Assembly (NCBI GenBank): GCA_017412605.1
Contig: JAFPWY010000004.1
Span: forward strand, 310,001 to 374,000
Reading direction: 5' to 3'
Length of the DNA: 64,000 bases
Source of the DNA: Fibrobacter sp.
GTDB taxonomy: Bacteria; Fibrobacterota; Fibrobacteria; Fibrobacterales; Fibrobacteraceae
Shown here: piece after piece, positions 26,701 to 35,843 of the stretch
Numbering within the stretch: position 1 is the stretch's first letter
Layout: each line of letters starts with the position of its first letter
Notes under the pieces: generated by a model
Databases searched by the model: none
Seen by the model: the letters and a program-made list of their open reading frames with translations, nothing else
Told to the model about the DNA's origin: nothing
Position numbers and translations under genes: made by a program

Positions 26701-28166
26701 TCGCCCTTGCTCAAGTAGAGCGAATCCGTCTTCGTTTCCAAAAATTTATCGTTCCATGAAGCCGAATTGAATGCAGATGTCGGATACTGAGCGACGTAAA
26801 AAGACTTCGAGGAATCCTTCAACGTAAATCGGACAGCAAAGGAGCCATCGCTCGGAGCGACAAACATGAACCGCACACCTTCGCTCGGATTTCGGGAGTA
26901 GTAATGTTTGGCCATCGTATAATTTTTCTCCTTGGTCGTCACCGAATAAATGACTCCAGGGACAAACGTGGCCCTCACATGACATTCCGAATTGACAGCC
27001 ACATTCGTAAATCTGCTAGTGGAATCTACAATCGTGCAATTACCGGAAATCTTTTCCCAATGGCTGAATTTCGACCCGAGATTATCCGTTGCGGTAATTA
27101 GAACCGTATCACCGGCGACATAGCCAAGGTTGTAGTTCGTGTTTCCTCCCACTCGGACGATACCGGATCCCACCGTATCTGCATACACCCCGGCAGCCTT
27201 TTCGACACTCACCGTTACCGTATCACTCATATACGCCGGAGCCAATTGGACCATTTCGAAATAGTTTGTTTCTCCGGCCTTTGATACAAAGGGTATTTTG
27301 CAAACAATCGTACCACAGCTCTGCGAAGCAGGGTTCGATGAAACATCCGTTCCGTACCTGTAAATGGTGTTCGAGTTGGCTTTCTTCACAACCAAGACGT
27401 AATCACCAGAATCCGTAGCACTGAAATAGGTGCGGACCGCATAACCCGAAGAAGAATTTTCGTACCCATCGACATCGTAGACAAAACTTGAAGGAGTACT
27501 CGTAAGCGGATAGTTCTGGATCGTTTTCTTGTCGATAGAAATTTCAGCATCAGCGGACGGGGTAAATGTCGTAGTCATCGCTTTATTGTTGGCAAACGTC
27601 CCTGCAGTGGAATCCGGACCAACCTTCCATCCCATAAAAGCCTCGTCCGGGCCAAGCAAACCGACTGCGCTTACCGAAAGCGAGCTACCGGCAGTGACAG
27701 CAGTATCCCTGGCGTTGAAAGTCACGACATAAGAAGCGATATCTTCATAAACCACAGAAAACGGCAGTGCAGGATCCGCCGAATTATATCCCTTTATCAA
27801 ATAATAAACGGCTTGTCCATTGCCTGCAAAAAACGATTCAGACCAAGCCGACGTACCGGAAAGGACCCTTAAAATGGAACCGCACGAAGTAAACGTGTTG
27901 TCTGGGCACTTATATAAATAGTAAGAGCTGTTAGCCGGAGTAAACGTTACCTTGAAAATACCCGTCTTTGGGGCTTCAAACGACAGCCGGACACCCGTTG
28001 TCGTATCGCCATCGGTATAGGAGTTGTCTACGAGCGTGTAGGAGGTTTCAGTCGTCGTTATCGGCAGAACGCCATGCTGCTGAGCGAAAGCACTGTGCAT
28101 CAGAGCAGCGAAAAACAAAAATAAAGCACACTGTTTGAATAGACGCGAATATTCCATCCTAACCAC
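20712..28166 (-). CDS. Giant secreted multidomain protein with VWA domain and sorting tail, copy A
   Basis: 2484 residues. Signal peptide 1-29. Residues about 30-1330 alternate a beta-sandwich unit (core T-x-Y-x-x-A-x-x-Y-Y, then F-x-F-V-A-P-x-x-G-x-Y) with InlB-type B-repeats carrying G-x-x-F-x-H/S-W-E (for example RFDHWEKASG). A VWA domain follows at about 1430-1620. It has an intact MIDAS: DESGS in VAIVVDESGSMG, a Thr in NIRDGTYTG and Asp in VIVFSDGADG. Two Ig-like units and a large C-terminal part with a Ca-type loop DRDLDGKAD come next. The last 70 residues (GVYIWRIDF, then GYMRREE) look like a type IX-style sorting tail. The start is GTG 28166, conserved with copy B (TTG). Probably an adhesin or surface scaffold. 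Confidence 0.85.
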   Translation of the reverse strand: MVRMEYSRLFKQCALFLFFAALMHSAFAQQHGVLPITTTETSYTLVDNSYTDGDTTTGVRLSFEAPKTGIFKVTFTPANSSYYLYKCPDNTFTSCGSILRVLSGTSAWSESFFAGNGQAVYYLIKGYNSADPALPFSVVYEDIASYVVTFNARDTAVTAGSSLSVSAVGLLGPDEAFMGWKVGPDSTAGTFANNKAMTTTFTPSADAEISIDKKTIQNYPLTSTPSSFVYDVDGYENSSSGYAVRTYFSATDSGDYVLVVKKANSNTIYRYGTDVSSNPASQSCGTIVCKIPFVSKAGETNYFEMVQLAPAYMSDTVTVSVEKAAGVYADTVGSGIVRVGGNTNYNLGYVAGDTVLITATDNLGSKFSHWEKISGNCTIVDSTSRFTNVAVNSECHVRATFVPGVIYSVTTKEKNYTMAKHYYSRNPSEGVRFMFVAPSDGSFAVRFTLKDSSKSFYVAQYPTSAFNSASWNDKFLETKTDSLYLSKGDTMFYIVRPTVNEDSILEFSAVYSKLKSYTVTLTSASPQCSTAVTSESVPAGLTVTYLGYSVPGYRPAGFKITKGNGTITQDYPSSITLKVNSDLKLKLRCDSANLIDITTKEKYYSANKDYYEMGPSAGLRFRYVAPNTALYLIRAKTKLANGSYFNGNYYNYGLDSFFSTYNYGLDSVLAKAPYNLGIGNNAQIRNFVVDPSKKGEEHFFRINASNANSYDDSIAVFAVRASIVNVEGKTKPDTIAYGDSLPVTTTIDTGYAFVCWKLDYGKGKFKDSSLISTIFVPSSDSVNVVVKKRKGKVYTLTDKFSEFSYFGNGTQLTGRYGIRGVHTAKSAGLYMLVMQSDKPWYHVDFLDDSTFTGGTLVSHTITSYEGKTEVRVLFDVAAANTSRYYLFLPYDNMYLKDSIRVKVEKTAKLRSDTLGGGYVYVNGTTANYDSTHIAGDTLTIAATANADQRFDHWEKASGKCTFIDSTQRTTRVVLGGDCKVRAVFRSGTFYPITATPTAYTAEEYYYVENPTKGVKFKFVAPDTGAYVFVTSWVNTRNFSYYRSADSAFSTYQAYRNGNVAADSAWLAKDSTIYVWVFPANSADTSRTFWISYAQSRATLTLTADTNGTVSPVVYDPAWIGPKYPIKAVADSGYRFDSWDLISGSATIDDKNAPFTMASIKKQSGVIAHFKKGSIHSLSKSKKTFNYVTHYYSDVTGNTVYFTWTPPDTAWYMIHIESTDGMSAKWYEFGTDTSFLSVGVDSVAPSPVQGTSSIFLFRGEPKKKLYWALVDSVKTEILDKDFTIQIVTPYVLTVTSDAKGRVNPIGNVGVFPGSDTAISVIPYGGYVFDRWVKVSGKMTISDSTSKNIRVKPITSACEIMATYTLDLSTEPEVSITNLDLGSFPGICVDVTVKDKNTDRSIAGLDSSDFVLFQDKKGLPLQVSSVENTTGVSVAIVVDESGSMGAESYGQIRINQAKQSIRQFIYEMSQFDRAAIVGFIGDGKTNIHQTMTSDKDSLLAAVERLGAYGNTNIRDGTYTGLEQIVGETNPTAVIVFSDGADGGNAFTSQNVIDYAKSLNTVIHSVAVGANNTDPLKTMSDATGGSYTFAPSADQLAAIYISIRNNIQSKYTICYESPDTTIDGDEHQVIVKTKFLNKTASDTAYWNEDAMPPVITLTKDTKKLIGVKQREGDSITISVYVTSQDSIASVTLYSRTSSPNTSKTYTAHPMVHVKDSLWKFVVTDSNVVYPGLDFYVIAMNASGMVGKSPQVPTPSNEPYTIPIGNEAPKVKYKEVDCVDTLEGEGLFSFEIKDADDIASAKLYYRPVGSVVFKEKKMSRESKKGNVWSVSIQPSVMRPDGVEFYVRAIDGKGVSVRWETFSNNTALACRDTSLAAEDVPDSIWIKNGEKDGEQITRLTSKIKLAVITESFSMDTDTVTASLSCLVSGDVENNLKLLEVSNGYYESKKALEKNEYGVKKNDGKISCAAADTMVATYKDPLYGTTVRDTVIFADDVKTEYRFMDANCKTDLDSVQTSTSTKFCLKIQAPSPSLYVADTLKLNLFTDQGDTLRVKVVESGVYSKQYVYKGSFYFVEDSASLVDSHLDAVLNLDTTFNRVVIQGGIKSDKSKLKKRDSLVVYTKYVPADIAEIYDRDLDGKADSVRIHFKKALKKKIASIDTVFWNVAQGAWTDVDSKKIRVVGDSTWVEARVRKAFKYGLTAPDTSAPPYLRVTKDESEFSQKALLVDRVGAVPVKAVKRPGQISMEEYLDASDDVAPDTLEITMSESIKNVGKASAWKDLFRYSKQCGDTVTYPIRTNFAPVVDSAGLVWKFVLADYAIMKDNCIMTNPKASYVDSEGNSMGRGGVKVEGRDETVYLYEVAALQPVHGIGKNPKWIPKGGDSWEEVPDSLTVIKIASVAPYEANIYIYDNLANVVTNMKQKFGYDGEMESKIRGNDKNRAKVGYLSWNHRSDKDRKVGTGVYIWRIDFTFKDGHTEYRILKTGYMRREE

Positions 28167-28212
28167 AAAGTCCTATTTTTTAGGGAGATTTTGGCAAAAA
28201 ATACAAAATGAG

Positions 28213-28239
28213 AAGGGGCCAGATTACTTCTGGCCCCTT
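28213..28239 (-). terminator. Hairpin between the two giant genes
   Basis: A perfect 11-bp stem AAGGGGCCAGA / TCTGGCCCCTT with loop TTACT. It lies upstream of copy A and beyond the stop of copy B, so it most likely ends the copy B transcript. T-runs are short (TTT then ATTTC on one side, CTCATTTTG on the other), so strength is moderate. Confidence 0.7.
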
Positions 28240-28294
28240 TATTTCGAAAATATTACAAAGTGCTTATTTTACTTTAAAAAAGGCAAATTAACTT

Positions 28295-31200
28295 CTATTC
28301 TCTTCTCATATAACCGGTCTTCAGGATTCTATATTCGGTATGGCCATCCTTGAACGTAAAGTCGATGCGCCAGATATACACACCGGTACCGACTTTTCGG
28401 TCTTCGTTGGAGCGGTGGTTCCAGACCAAATACCCAGTTTTCGCACGGTTCTTGTCGTTGCTGCGAATCTTCGATTCCATCTCGCCATCATAGCCGAACT
28501 TCTGCTTCATGTTTGCGACGACGTTGGCCAAGTTGTCGTAGATGTAGATGTTCGCCTCGTACGGTGCAACCGATGCAATCTTGATAACCGTCAGGCTGTC
28601 CGGCACTTCTTCCCAGGAATCGCCGCCCTGCGGAATCCATTTCTGCTTCTTGTGCTTCTTGCTGGAACCATGCACCGGCTCAACAGCAGAGACTTCGTAG
28701 AGGTAGACCGTTTCGTCGCGACCCTCGACCTTCACACCACCGCGACCCATAGAGTTGCCTTCGCTGTCGACGTAGGTGGCCTTGGGGTTGGTCATGATGC
28801 AGTTGTCCTTCATGATGGCGTAGTCCGCCAACACAAATTTCCAGACAAGACCGGCAGAATCGACAATCGGGGCGAAGTTCGTACGGATCGGATAGACCGT
28901 CGTATCGCCACACTTCTTAGAATAGCGGAACAGGTCCTTCCAGGCGGAGGTCTTACCGACATTCTTGATGCTTTCCGACATCGTGATTTCCAGCGTATCC
29001 GGAGCGACGTCATCCGAGGCATCCAGGTATTCTTCCATCGAAATCTGGCCGGGGCGCTTTACCGCCTTCGCGGGAACGGCACCTACCCTGTCAACAAGCA
29101 TCGTCTTCTGCGAGAATTCGGACTTTTCCTTGGTCACGCGCAGGTACGGCGGCGCCGAGGTATCCGGAGCTGTCAGGCCGTACTTGAACGCCTTGCGGAC
29201 GCGGGCTTCGGCCCAGGTAGAGTCTTCGACAATACGGATCTTCTTCGGATCGACATCAGTCCAGGAGCCCTTTGCAGCATTCCAGAACACCGTATCGATG
29301 CTCGCAATCTTCTTCTTCAAGGCCTTCTTGAAGTGGATGCGGATAGAATCGGCCTTGCCGTCCAAATCTCTGTCATAGATTTCGGCGACGTCGGCAGGGA
29401 CATACTTCGTATAGATAACGAGCGAGTCACGCTTCCTGAGCTTGGACTTGTCCGACTTTGTCCCGCCCTGGATCACGACGCGGTTGAATGTCGTATCCAA
29501 GTCAAGCACGGCATCCAGCAGCGAATCGTTGAGGGATGCGGAATCTTCCACGAAGGAGAAGCTGCCCTTGTACACGAATTCCTTAGTGTAATCACCCGTT
29601 TCGATGGCTTCCACGCGGATAGAGTCTCCCTGATCCGTGAATACGGTCAGCTTGAGCGTATCCTCGACATACAGCGACGGGCTGGGAGCGAAGACCTTGA
29701 GGCAGAAGTTTGTCGAAGTCGAAGTTTGCACGGAGTCCAAATCCGACTTGCACTTTGCATCCATGTACTGGTACGAAATGCTGACATCATCACCCAGAAT
29801 CACGGTGTCGCGAGCGTAAGTGCCATAGAGCGGATCCTTGTACGTAGCCACCATCGTATCGGCCGCTGCGCACGAGATTTTTCCGTCGTTCTTCTTGACG
29901 CTGTACTCGTTCTTCTCAATGGGATTCTTCATCTCATAGAAGCCGTCGCGGGTTTCCATCAGCTTGATGTTGTTTTCCACGTCGCCGGAGACAAGGCATG
30001 CGAGGCTCACCGTCACGGAATCCTTCTTGAGCGAGAAATTTTCCGTCACAAGCGAGAGTTTTATCGATTCCGTTTCGCGCGTAATCTGCATGGTATCCTT
30101 TTCACCATTCTTAATCCAGATGGTGTCCGGCACATCAGGAATCAGCGGAACATTGCCGTCACAGGCTCCGACAAAGCTATTGCTGAACTTTTCCCAACGA
30201 GAAGAGACGCCCTTCTTGTCTATAGCTCGTACGTAGAATTCGATGCTATCCGCATGGAAAACCGTAGTCGGGAGGACTGCAGTCCAGTCATCACTCTTCT
30301 TGGATTCACGGGACATCTTCTTCTGTTTGAATTCGACCGATCCCGGAACTCTGTAGTAAAGCCTTGCACTGCTAATTCCGTCGCTATCCTTAATTTCGAA
30401 CAACAAGGAACCCTCGCCGCTGGTAGTATCCACGCAAGCGGTCTCCAGATATTCGATTGCAGGAGCATCGGTGCCTATCGGGATCGTGTAAGGCTCCTTA
30501 GCCGGCTTTGCCACCTGAGGAGACTTGCCCACCATGCCAGAAGCATCCGTCGCAATCACGTAGAAATCCAAGCCCGGATATACGGCGGGAGCACCGCGGA
30601 CGACGTAGCGCCACAAGCTGTCCTTGACATGGACCATCTGGTAGGCTACATAGGTCAAGGTGGTATCCGTGGTGGACGTACGCATATACAGCTTCACCGA
30701 CGCAATGGAATCCTGGGATATGACATACACCTTGATATCGATAGAATCCCCTGCGTTCTGCTTTACACCAATCAGCTTCTTGGTATTCTTGGTCAACTTG
30801 ACAACCGGAGGCATAGACGATTCGTTCCAATAAGCCGTATCCGAAGCGGGTTTGTTGATGAACTTCGTCTTGATGACAACCTGGTGATCGTCCCCGTTAA
30901 TCGTCGTATCCGGAGATTCGTAGCAAATGGTGTACTTGGCCTGAAGTTCGTTCCTGATCGAAAGATAAACCGCAGACAATTCTTCAGCCGTGGGAGCGTA
31001 GGTGAAAGTTCCACCAGTACCATCAGCAATGAGCTTGAGCGGATTCTCGATGTTGGAGCCAACGGCAACCGAGTAAATCACCGTATTTTTGCTCTTCGCA
31101 TAATCAATAACTTCCTGGAGAGAAACAGAATTGCTACCATCGCTACCATCGGAGAACACGATGACCGCCGTCGAATTCATCTCGCCCACAACTTGCTGAA

Positions 31201-34200
31201 TACCAGTATAGGTGCCATCAAGAATATTCGTACCACCTGTAGCGGACAAATGGTCAACAGCAGCCAGCAACAAACTCTTGTCCGAAGTCATCGTCTGGTG
31301 AACAGTCGTTGAATAACCACCGTCGAAACCGACAATCGCGGCCTTGTCAATCACAGTCATTTCGCTAATAAATTGCCGTATGGATTCCTTGGCCTGCGTA
31401 ATTCTCGTTCCGCTCATAGATCCACTTTCATCGACAACAATCGCAACCGAGACACCGCCAACGCCCCCTGTTGACGACACGTGGATGGGAAGCGCCTTCT
31501 TGTCTTGGTAAAGAACGAAATCAGAAGAATCAAGACCGCCAATGAACTTTTGGGTATTCTTGTCAATAAAAAGGACATTGGCACATACGCCGGGGTATTC
31601 GGTCAAATCCAAATTCGTTATATACAATTCCGGATCCGTGGCCAAGTCAAGTGAATAAGTCGCCTTGATTTCACAAGCGGTGGATTTCGGCTTGACACGC
31701 GTTGTCGTATTGCTCGGATCATCAATGTCCACCTTGCCAGAAACCTTGACCCACTTGTCAAAAATGTAGCCACCATAAGAAATGGCGGTAACCACAGTAT
31801 CCTCACCAGGGTAAAGTCCCACTTCACCCTTTGGACGAACAATTCCCTTCGATTCCGTAGAGACGGTCAACACGTAAGGACTTGTAATCTGGATAGAGAA
31901 GTCCTTATCCGGGATAAGGCTCGTAATCGAATCGACCAAAGCCCAGTAACGAGCCTTTTTAGCTTCTCCCTTGAAAAGGAATACCGTAGATTTTCCTTTC
32001 ACGGCACGAGGTAACACGCCGCTATAAGTAGACGTATAAAGGGCAGTCGTATCGGTCCCGAAATCGTACCATGTCGCAGCCATTTTTTCCGAGGATGTAA
32101 TTTCCACCATATACCACGACGTATCGGGAGGAGTCCACGTAAAGAGAACAGCAGATCCAGTCGCATCGCTGTAATAATGCGAGACATAATTGTACGTCTT
32201 CTTTGTCGTTGAAAGTTTCTGGACAGCACCCTTCCGGAAGTGGGCCATGACTTCGGACTGTTTCTTAATGACCACAAGCGTCGAACGATCCTTCTTGTTG
32301 TCTATCGAAGCCGATCCGGCAACCAGCTCCCACGAATCAAAGCGATAGCCATAACTTGCAGTTGCCTTTATAGTGTACTTGGGGCCAATCCACGCCGGGT
32401 TGTATTGAGAAGGAGATACTGTACCATTCGAATCAGCCGACACCGTAAGGAACGCCTTCTTGTCCGCCTCCGCATAGCTAATCCAGAACGAAATCGAGGA
32501 ATCCAAATACGAAGAAGGATTGACCAGTAAAAACACCGAATCACCCGCACTCATAGCCACAGAGTCGACAGATGTTCCCGAAAAAATATTATATGTACTA
32601 TAGGAAGAGAAGGTGTTATCAGGGTACCTATAATAACGCAAATTGTTATTTCCCGTCCACGAGGTGACAAAAACATAGGATCCTGTTGACGGTGCAACGA
32701 ACTTGAACCGGACACCATTGGAAGGATCTACCTCATAATAGTCCTTGGCCGATGTATATGCGGTCGGCTTATCCGTAACCGGGTATATGATTCCATCCCG
32801 GAAATAAGCTCTCACCTTGCAATCGCCCTTCAAGACAACACGCGTGAAGCGATCCGTAGAATCGAGAATGGAGCATTTTCCGGAAGCCTTTGCCCAATGG
32901 TCAAATCTCTGGCCTGAATTGGCATAAGCATTAATAGCAACAGTATCTCCAGCAACGTGGGTAGAGTCATAAGTATAAGAAGTTCCATTTACATAAACAT
33001 AACCATAACCCACAGTATCCGCACTCAGCATGGACGTCTTGACCACTTTGGCATAGATAGAATCCTTCATGTACACATTTGTGTAAGGCAAAAGCAAGAA
33101 GTAGTAAGAAGAATCCACCTCTGCATTGAAGGAATACCGCTCTTCATTTTTCTTCTGCGGATCTGCCGAAGAATTAAGATAGCCAGTTGTGTAATAAGAA
33201 CTGAACGTGGAATCATGCATATTAATGTAATACCGCCAAGGGCGATCAGTCTGCATTATCAGCACATAAGAGCCTCCGGTCTTTGCCGTATACTCGGTCC
33301 GAACACCATAGCCCAAATTCGTCTGAGAGCCATTGGCATAATACGTGAAGCCGGAGAACTGGTCAGTCAACGTATAAATCTGGCCCTTCTTCTTATTCAC
33401 GATAACCTTCGCCGAATCAGACGACGGGAAGAAGTCAGTGGACATGGCTGTGGAATCCGCAAACCTCCCGGAGCCATAGGACAATTTCCAACCGACAAAA
33501 TTATAACCCGTGTCAAGAGCAATGCTGATCGGGAGCGCATCTCCTATAGCAACGGTATCGCGATAAGCCTTTCCATCAACATCCACAAAGGCGCCCTTGA
33601 TTGCATACACGGCAACTAAATCATCGTAATAGTTGGAACCATAAGGAACTATCTTAAAGAAGAATTCCTCCCCTTTCTTGGAAGGGGACACCACAAACGA
33701 CCGGGTCAGATAAGAACTGGAAATATACAAAGAACTCTGATACGAAGAGAACGCAGAATCTAAGCCATAGTTGTAATAATACCCCTCAAAAAAGGAGCCA
33801 TTCGACGATTTTGTTTTAGCACGAATGAAATAGACGGATGTCGTCGGAGCGACGTAACGGTAACGGAGGCCATACGATGCATCGATTTCGTAAAAATCCT
33901 TATCCGCAGAGTGGTATACCTCATTTGCGGTGATATCGATCAGATTTGAAGAACCGCACTGCAGCTGGAGTGTAATATCTCCGCTAACCTTGACAGTGAT
34001 GGAATTCGGAAGGCTATCGGAAACCGTTGCAGTTCCCTTAGTCACTTTAAAGCCTTCCGGCCTGTAGCCCGAAACGGAATAGCCAAAGTACGTTCTAGCC
34101 ACTCCATCAGGAACATATTCGCTCTTAACCGACGTAGAACACTGCGACGACTTGCTGGTAAGGGTTATCTTATGGGATTTGAGCGTGGAATAGACCGCAG

Positions 34201-35734
34201 AAAACACCTTAAGTGAATCATAGTAGTTATAGTTGTTCACGAGATAGAACGCCGTATCGCCCTTGTTCAGGTAAACGGAGTCCGACACCGACGAACTAAA
34301 GGTCAAGCTAGAGATCAACGAGCTGAACGCAGAATTCAAGTACTTGTAATAATAAAATGACGTCGATTCCTTTGACTTGAACGTTATTGCGTAGGCGCCG
34401 TCGCTCGGAGCGACAAACATGAACCGGACACCATTGGAAGCATACTGCGAATAATAATGTTCCGCAGTGGTATAATCCTTTGACTTGTTTGTAATGGAGT
34501 AAACCTTTCCGGGAGCAAATACAGCCTTTACATGGCATTCCGTATCAATAATCACCTTCGCGTTGACTTTGGCGGAATCAAGAATCGTGCACTTGCCGGA
34601 AGCCTTTTCCCAATGATTGAACCTGTACCCCGAGTTCGCAGAAGCACTCAAAGTAACCGTATCTCCCTTCACATGGGTAAAATCAGAACTATACGAAGAT
34701 CCTCCCACATAGGCATAACCCTTGCCCACTGAATCCGGCTCCGCATAGACTCCAATGGTCTTTTCGACTCGGACGCTCACCGAATCGCTATAGTGTGCGG
34801 AGTAATATTGATACAGTTCAAAATACGTTTTCGCACCGGCATTCAAAGAAAAAGAGATTCGGCATGGGTAGTAATAGCAACTTAGCGAGGAATAGCTACT
34901 GAACGAGGAATCCGTTCCAAACCTAAAAACATAGCTGTCATAGTCCGTATTAACGAACAAAACGTAATTGCCCGAATCCTGCGCAGTGTACGAAGTACGG
35001 ACTGCATAGCCGGATCCATTCTTTTGGTAGCCATTGCCATTGTAAGTATAGGACTTAAACTTGTCCGTAAGCGCATAAACTGAAACAGCCTTTGTATCGA
35101 CACCAAGTTCAGCATCTGAGCTCGGATAGAAATACGTGGAAATATCTAAAGAATCACCAAATGTTCCTGTTCCCGATATAATTTTCCAGTTCAAAAATGC
35201 CTTGGTCGAGCTCAACAGGCTGCTGGCATTGATAACGGCGTAGTTACCCGAAAGAACAGAAGTGTCTTTACCGTTAACAGTCACAGTGTAGGACTGAAGT
35301 TCCTCATAACTGACTTCAATAGGGAGCGAATTATAAGATGAATTATACTGCCCCACCATATAGAAAACAGAATCGCCCTTTGCAGCAGATATGGTCGTAC
35401 TCTTACTACTCCCGGTTCCCCATACTTCGAAAATGTAAGATCCACAAGAGGTATACGCATCACTAGGACACTTGTACACATAATAATCGGCGCCAGAAGG
35501 CGTCGTAAACGTCACACTAAACACCCCAGTCTTGGGAGCCACAAAGACAAGCCGAATTCCGCTAGAGGCATTGCCATCAACAAACGAGTTATCCGTGAGA
35601 GTATACGAAGCCGGAGTCGTTGTTATAGGAAACACCTTGTCATGCTCTTGAGCAAAAGCGCTTTGCACCAAGGCCGTAAGTAAAAAAACTATTGCACAAT
35701 GTTTAAGAAAATGAGTCAAATTCGTCCTAACCAA
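28295..35734 (-). CDS. Giant secreted multidomain protein with VWA domain and sorting tail, copy B
   Basis: 2479 residues with the same domain order as copy A and near-identity over the last 450 residues. It differs more in the N-terminal repeat region, which is richer in Tyr/Ser (KESTSFYYYKYL). The VWA domain is at about 1430-1620 with MIDAS DESGSMSG and VIVFSDGSDG. The Ca-type loop DRDLDGKAD and sorting tail are the same. The start is TTG 35734; no ATG is available in frame at that position, and TTG-GTT-AGG aligns with GTG-GTT-AGG of copy A, so both use non-ATG starts. The ribosome site is GGGGG, 5 nt before. A tandem duplication with divergence of the repeats is the simplest history. Confidence 0.85.
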   Translation of the reverse strand: MVRTNLTHFLKHCAIVFLLTALVQSAFAQEHDKVFPITTTPASYTLTDNSFVDGNASSGIRLVFVAPKTGVFSVTFTTPSGADYYVYKCPSDAYTSCGSYIFEVWGTGSSKSTTISAAKGDSVFYMVGQYNSSYNSLPIEVSYEELQSYTVTVNGKDTSVLSGNYAVINASSLLSSTKAFLNWKIISGTGTFGDSLDISTYFYPSSDAELGVDTKAVSVYALTDKFKSYTYNGNGYQKNGSGYAVRTSYTAQDSGNYVLFVNTDYDSYVFRFGTDSSFSSYSSLSCYYYPCRISFSLNAGAKTYFELYQYYSAHYSDSVSVRVEKTIGVYAEPDSVGKGYAYVGGSSYSSDFTHVKGDTVTLSASANSGYRFNHWEKASGKCTILDSAKVNAKVIIDTECHVKAVFAPGKVYSITNKSKDYTTAEHYYSQYASNGVRFMFVAPSDGAYAITFKSKESTSFYYYKYLNSAFSSLISSLTFSSSVSDSVYLNKGDTAFYLVNNYNYYDSLKVFSAVYSTLKSHKITLTSKSSQCSTSVKSEYVPDGVARTYFGYSVSGYRPEGFKVTKGTATVSDSLPNSITVKVSGDITLQLQCGSSNLIDITANEVYHSADKDFYEIDASYGLRYRYVAPTTSVYFIRAKTKSSNGSFFEGYYYNYGLDSAFSSYQSSLYISSSYLTRSFVVSPSKKGEEFFFKIVPYGSNYYDDLVAVYAIKGAFVDVDGKAYRDTVAIGDALPISIALDTGYNFVGWKLSYGSGRFADSTAMSTDFFPSSDSAKVIVNKKKGQIYTLTDQFSGFTYYANGSQTNLGYGVRTEYTAKTGGSYVLIMQTDRPWRYYINMHDSTFSSYYTTGYLNSSADPQKKNEERYSFNAEVDSSYYFLLLPYTNVYMKDSIYAKVVKTSMLSADTVGYGYVYVNGTSYTYDSTHVAGDTVAINAYANSGQRFDHWAKASGKCSILDSTDRFTRVVLKGDCKVRAYFRDGIIYPVTDKPTAYTSAKDYYEVDPSNGVRFKFVAPSTGSYVFVTSWTGNNNLRYYRYPDNTFSSYSTYNIFSGTSVDSVAMSAGDSVFLLVNPSSYLDSSISFWISYAEADKKAFLTVSADSNGTVSPSQYNPAWIGPKYTIKATASYGYRFDSWELVAGSASIDNKKDRSTLVVIKKQSEVMAHFRKGAVQKLSTTKKTYNYVSHYYSDATGSAVLFTWTPPDTSWYMVEITSSEKMAATWYDFGTDTTALYTSTYSGVLPRAVKGKSTVFLFKGEAKKARYWALVDSITSLIPDKDFSIQITSPYVLTVSTESKGIVRPKGEVGLYPGEDTVVTAISYGGYIFDKWVKVSGKVDIDDPSNTTTRVKPKSTACEIKATYSLDLATDPELYITNLDLTEYPGVCANVLFIDKNTQKFIGGLDSSDFVLYQDKKALPIHVSSTGGVGGVSVAIVVDESGSMSGTRITQAKESIRQFISEMTVIDKAAIVGFDGGYSTTVHQTMTSDKSLLLAAVDHLSATGGTNILDGTYTGIQQVVGEMNSTAVIVFSDGSDGSNSVSLQEVIDYAKSKNTVIYSVAVGSNIENPLKLIADGTGGTFTYAPTAEELSAVYLSIRNELQAKYTICYESPDTTINGDDHQVVIKTKFINKPASDTAYWNESSMPPVVKLTKNTKKLIGVKQNAGDSIDIKVYVISQDSIASVKLYMRTSTTDTTLTYVAYQMVHVKDSLWRYVVRGAPAVYPGLDFYVIATDASGMVGKSPQVAKPAKEPYTIPIGTDAPAIEYLETACVDTTSGEGSLLFEIKDSDGISSARLYYRVPGSVEFKQKKMSRESKKSDDWTAVLPTTVFHADSIEFYVRAIDKKGVSSRWEKFSNSFVGACDGNVPLIPDVPDTIWIKNGEKDTMQITRETESIKLSLVTENFSLKKDSVTVSLACLVSGDVENNIKLMETRDGFYEMKNPIEKNEYSVKKNDGKISCAAADTMVATYKDPLYGTYARDTVILGDDVSISYQYMDAKCKSDLDSVQTSTSTNFCLKVFAPSPSLYVEDTLKLTVFTDQGDSIRVEAIETGDYTKEFVYKGSFSFVEDSASLNDSLLDAVLDLDTTFNRVVIQGGTKSDKSKLRKRDSLVIYTKYVPADVAEIYDRDLDGKADSIRIHFKKALKKKIASIDTVFWNAAKGSWTDVDPKKIRIVEDSTWAEARVRKAFKYGLTAPDTSAPPYLRVTKEKSEFSQKTMLVDRVGAVPAKAVKRPGQISMEEYLDASDDVAPDTLEITMSESIKNVGKTSAWKDLFRYSKKCGDTTVYPIRTNFAPIVDSAGLVWKFVLADYAIMKDNCIMTNPKATYVDSEGNSMGRGGVKVEGRDETVYLYEVSAVEPVHGSSKKHKKQKWIPQGGDSWEEVPDSLTVIKIASVAPYEANIYIYDNLANVVANMKQKFGYDGEMESKIRSNDKNRAKTGYLVWNHRSNEDRKVGTGVYIWRIDFTFKDGHTEYRILKTGYMRRE

Positions 35735-35843
35735 GAGAACCCCCTTTTTCAGAGCAACTTTTTACCAAATTTACAAAAATGCACTTGTTTTTCAATGGTA
35801 TTAATCTATCTTTGGCCATGAACACACGCGTAGGTGGGAAACA

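Noticed and set aside
28145-28190. CCTA-TTTTTT-TAGG hairpin masking the copy A ribosome site
   Set aside because: The stem is only 4 bp and AT-rich; likely chance.
28340-31312. A 990-codon plus-strand open frame
   Set aside because: It is antisense to the giant copy B gene, which has a signal peptide, domains and a paralogue. The frame is a by-product of its codon use.
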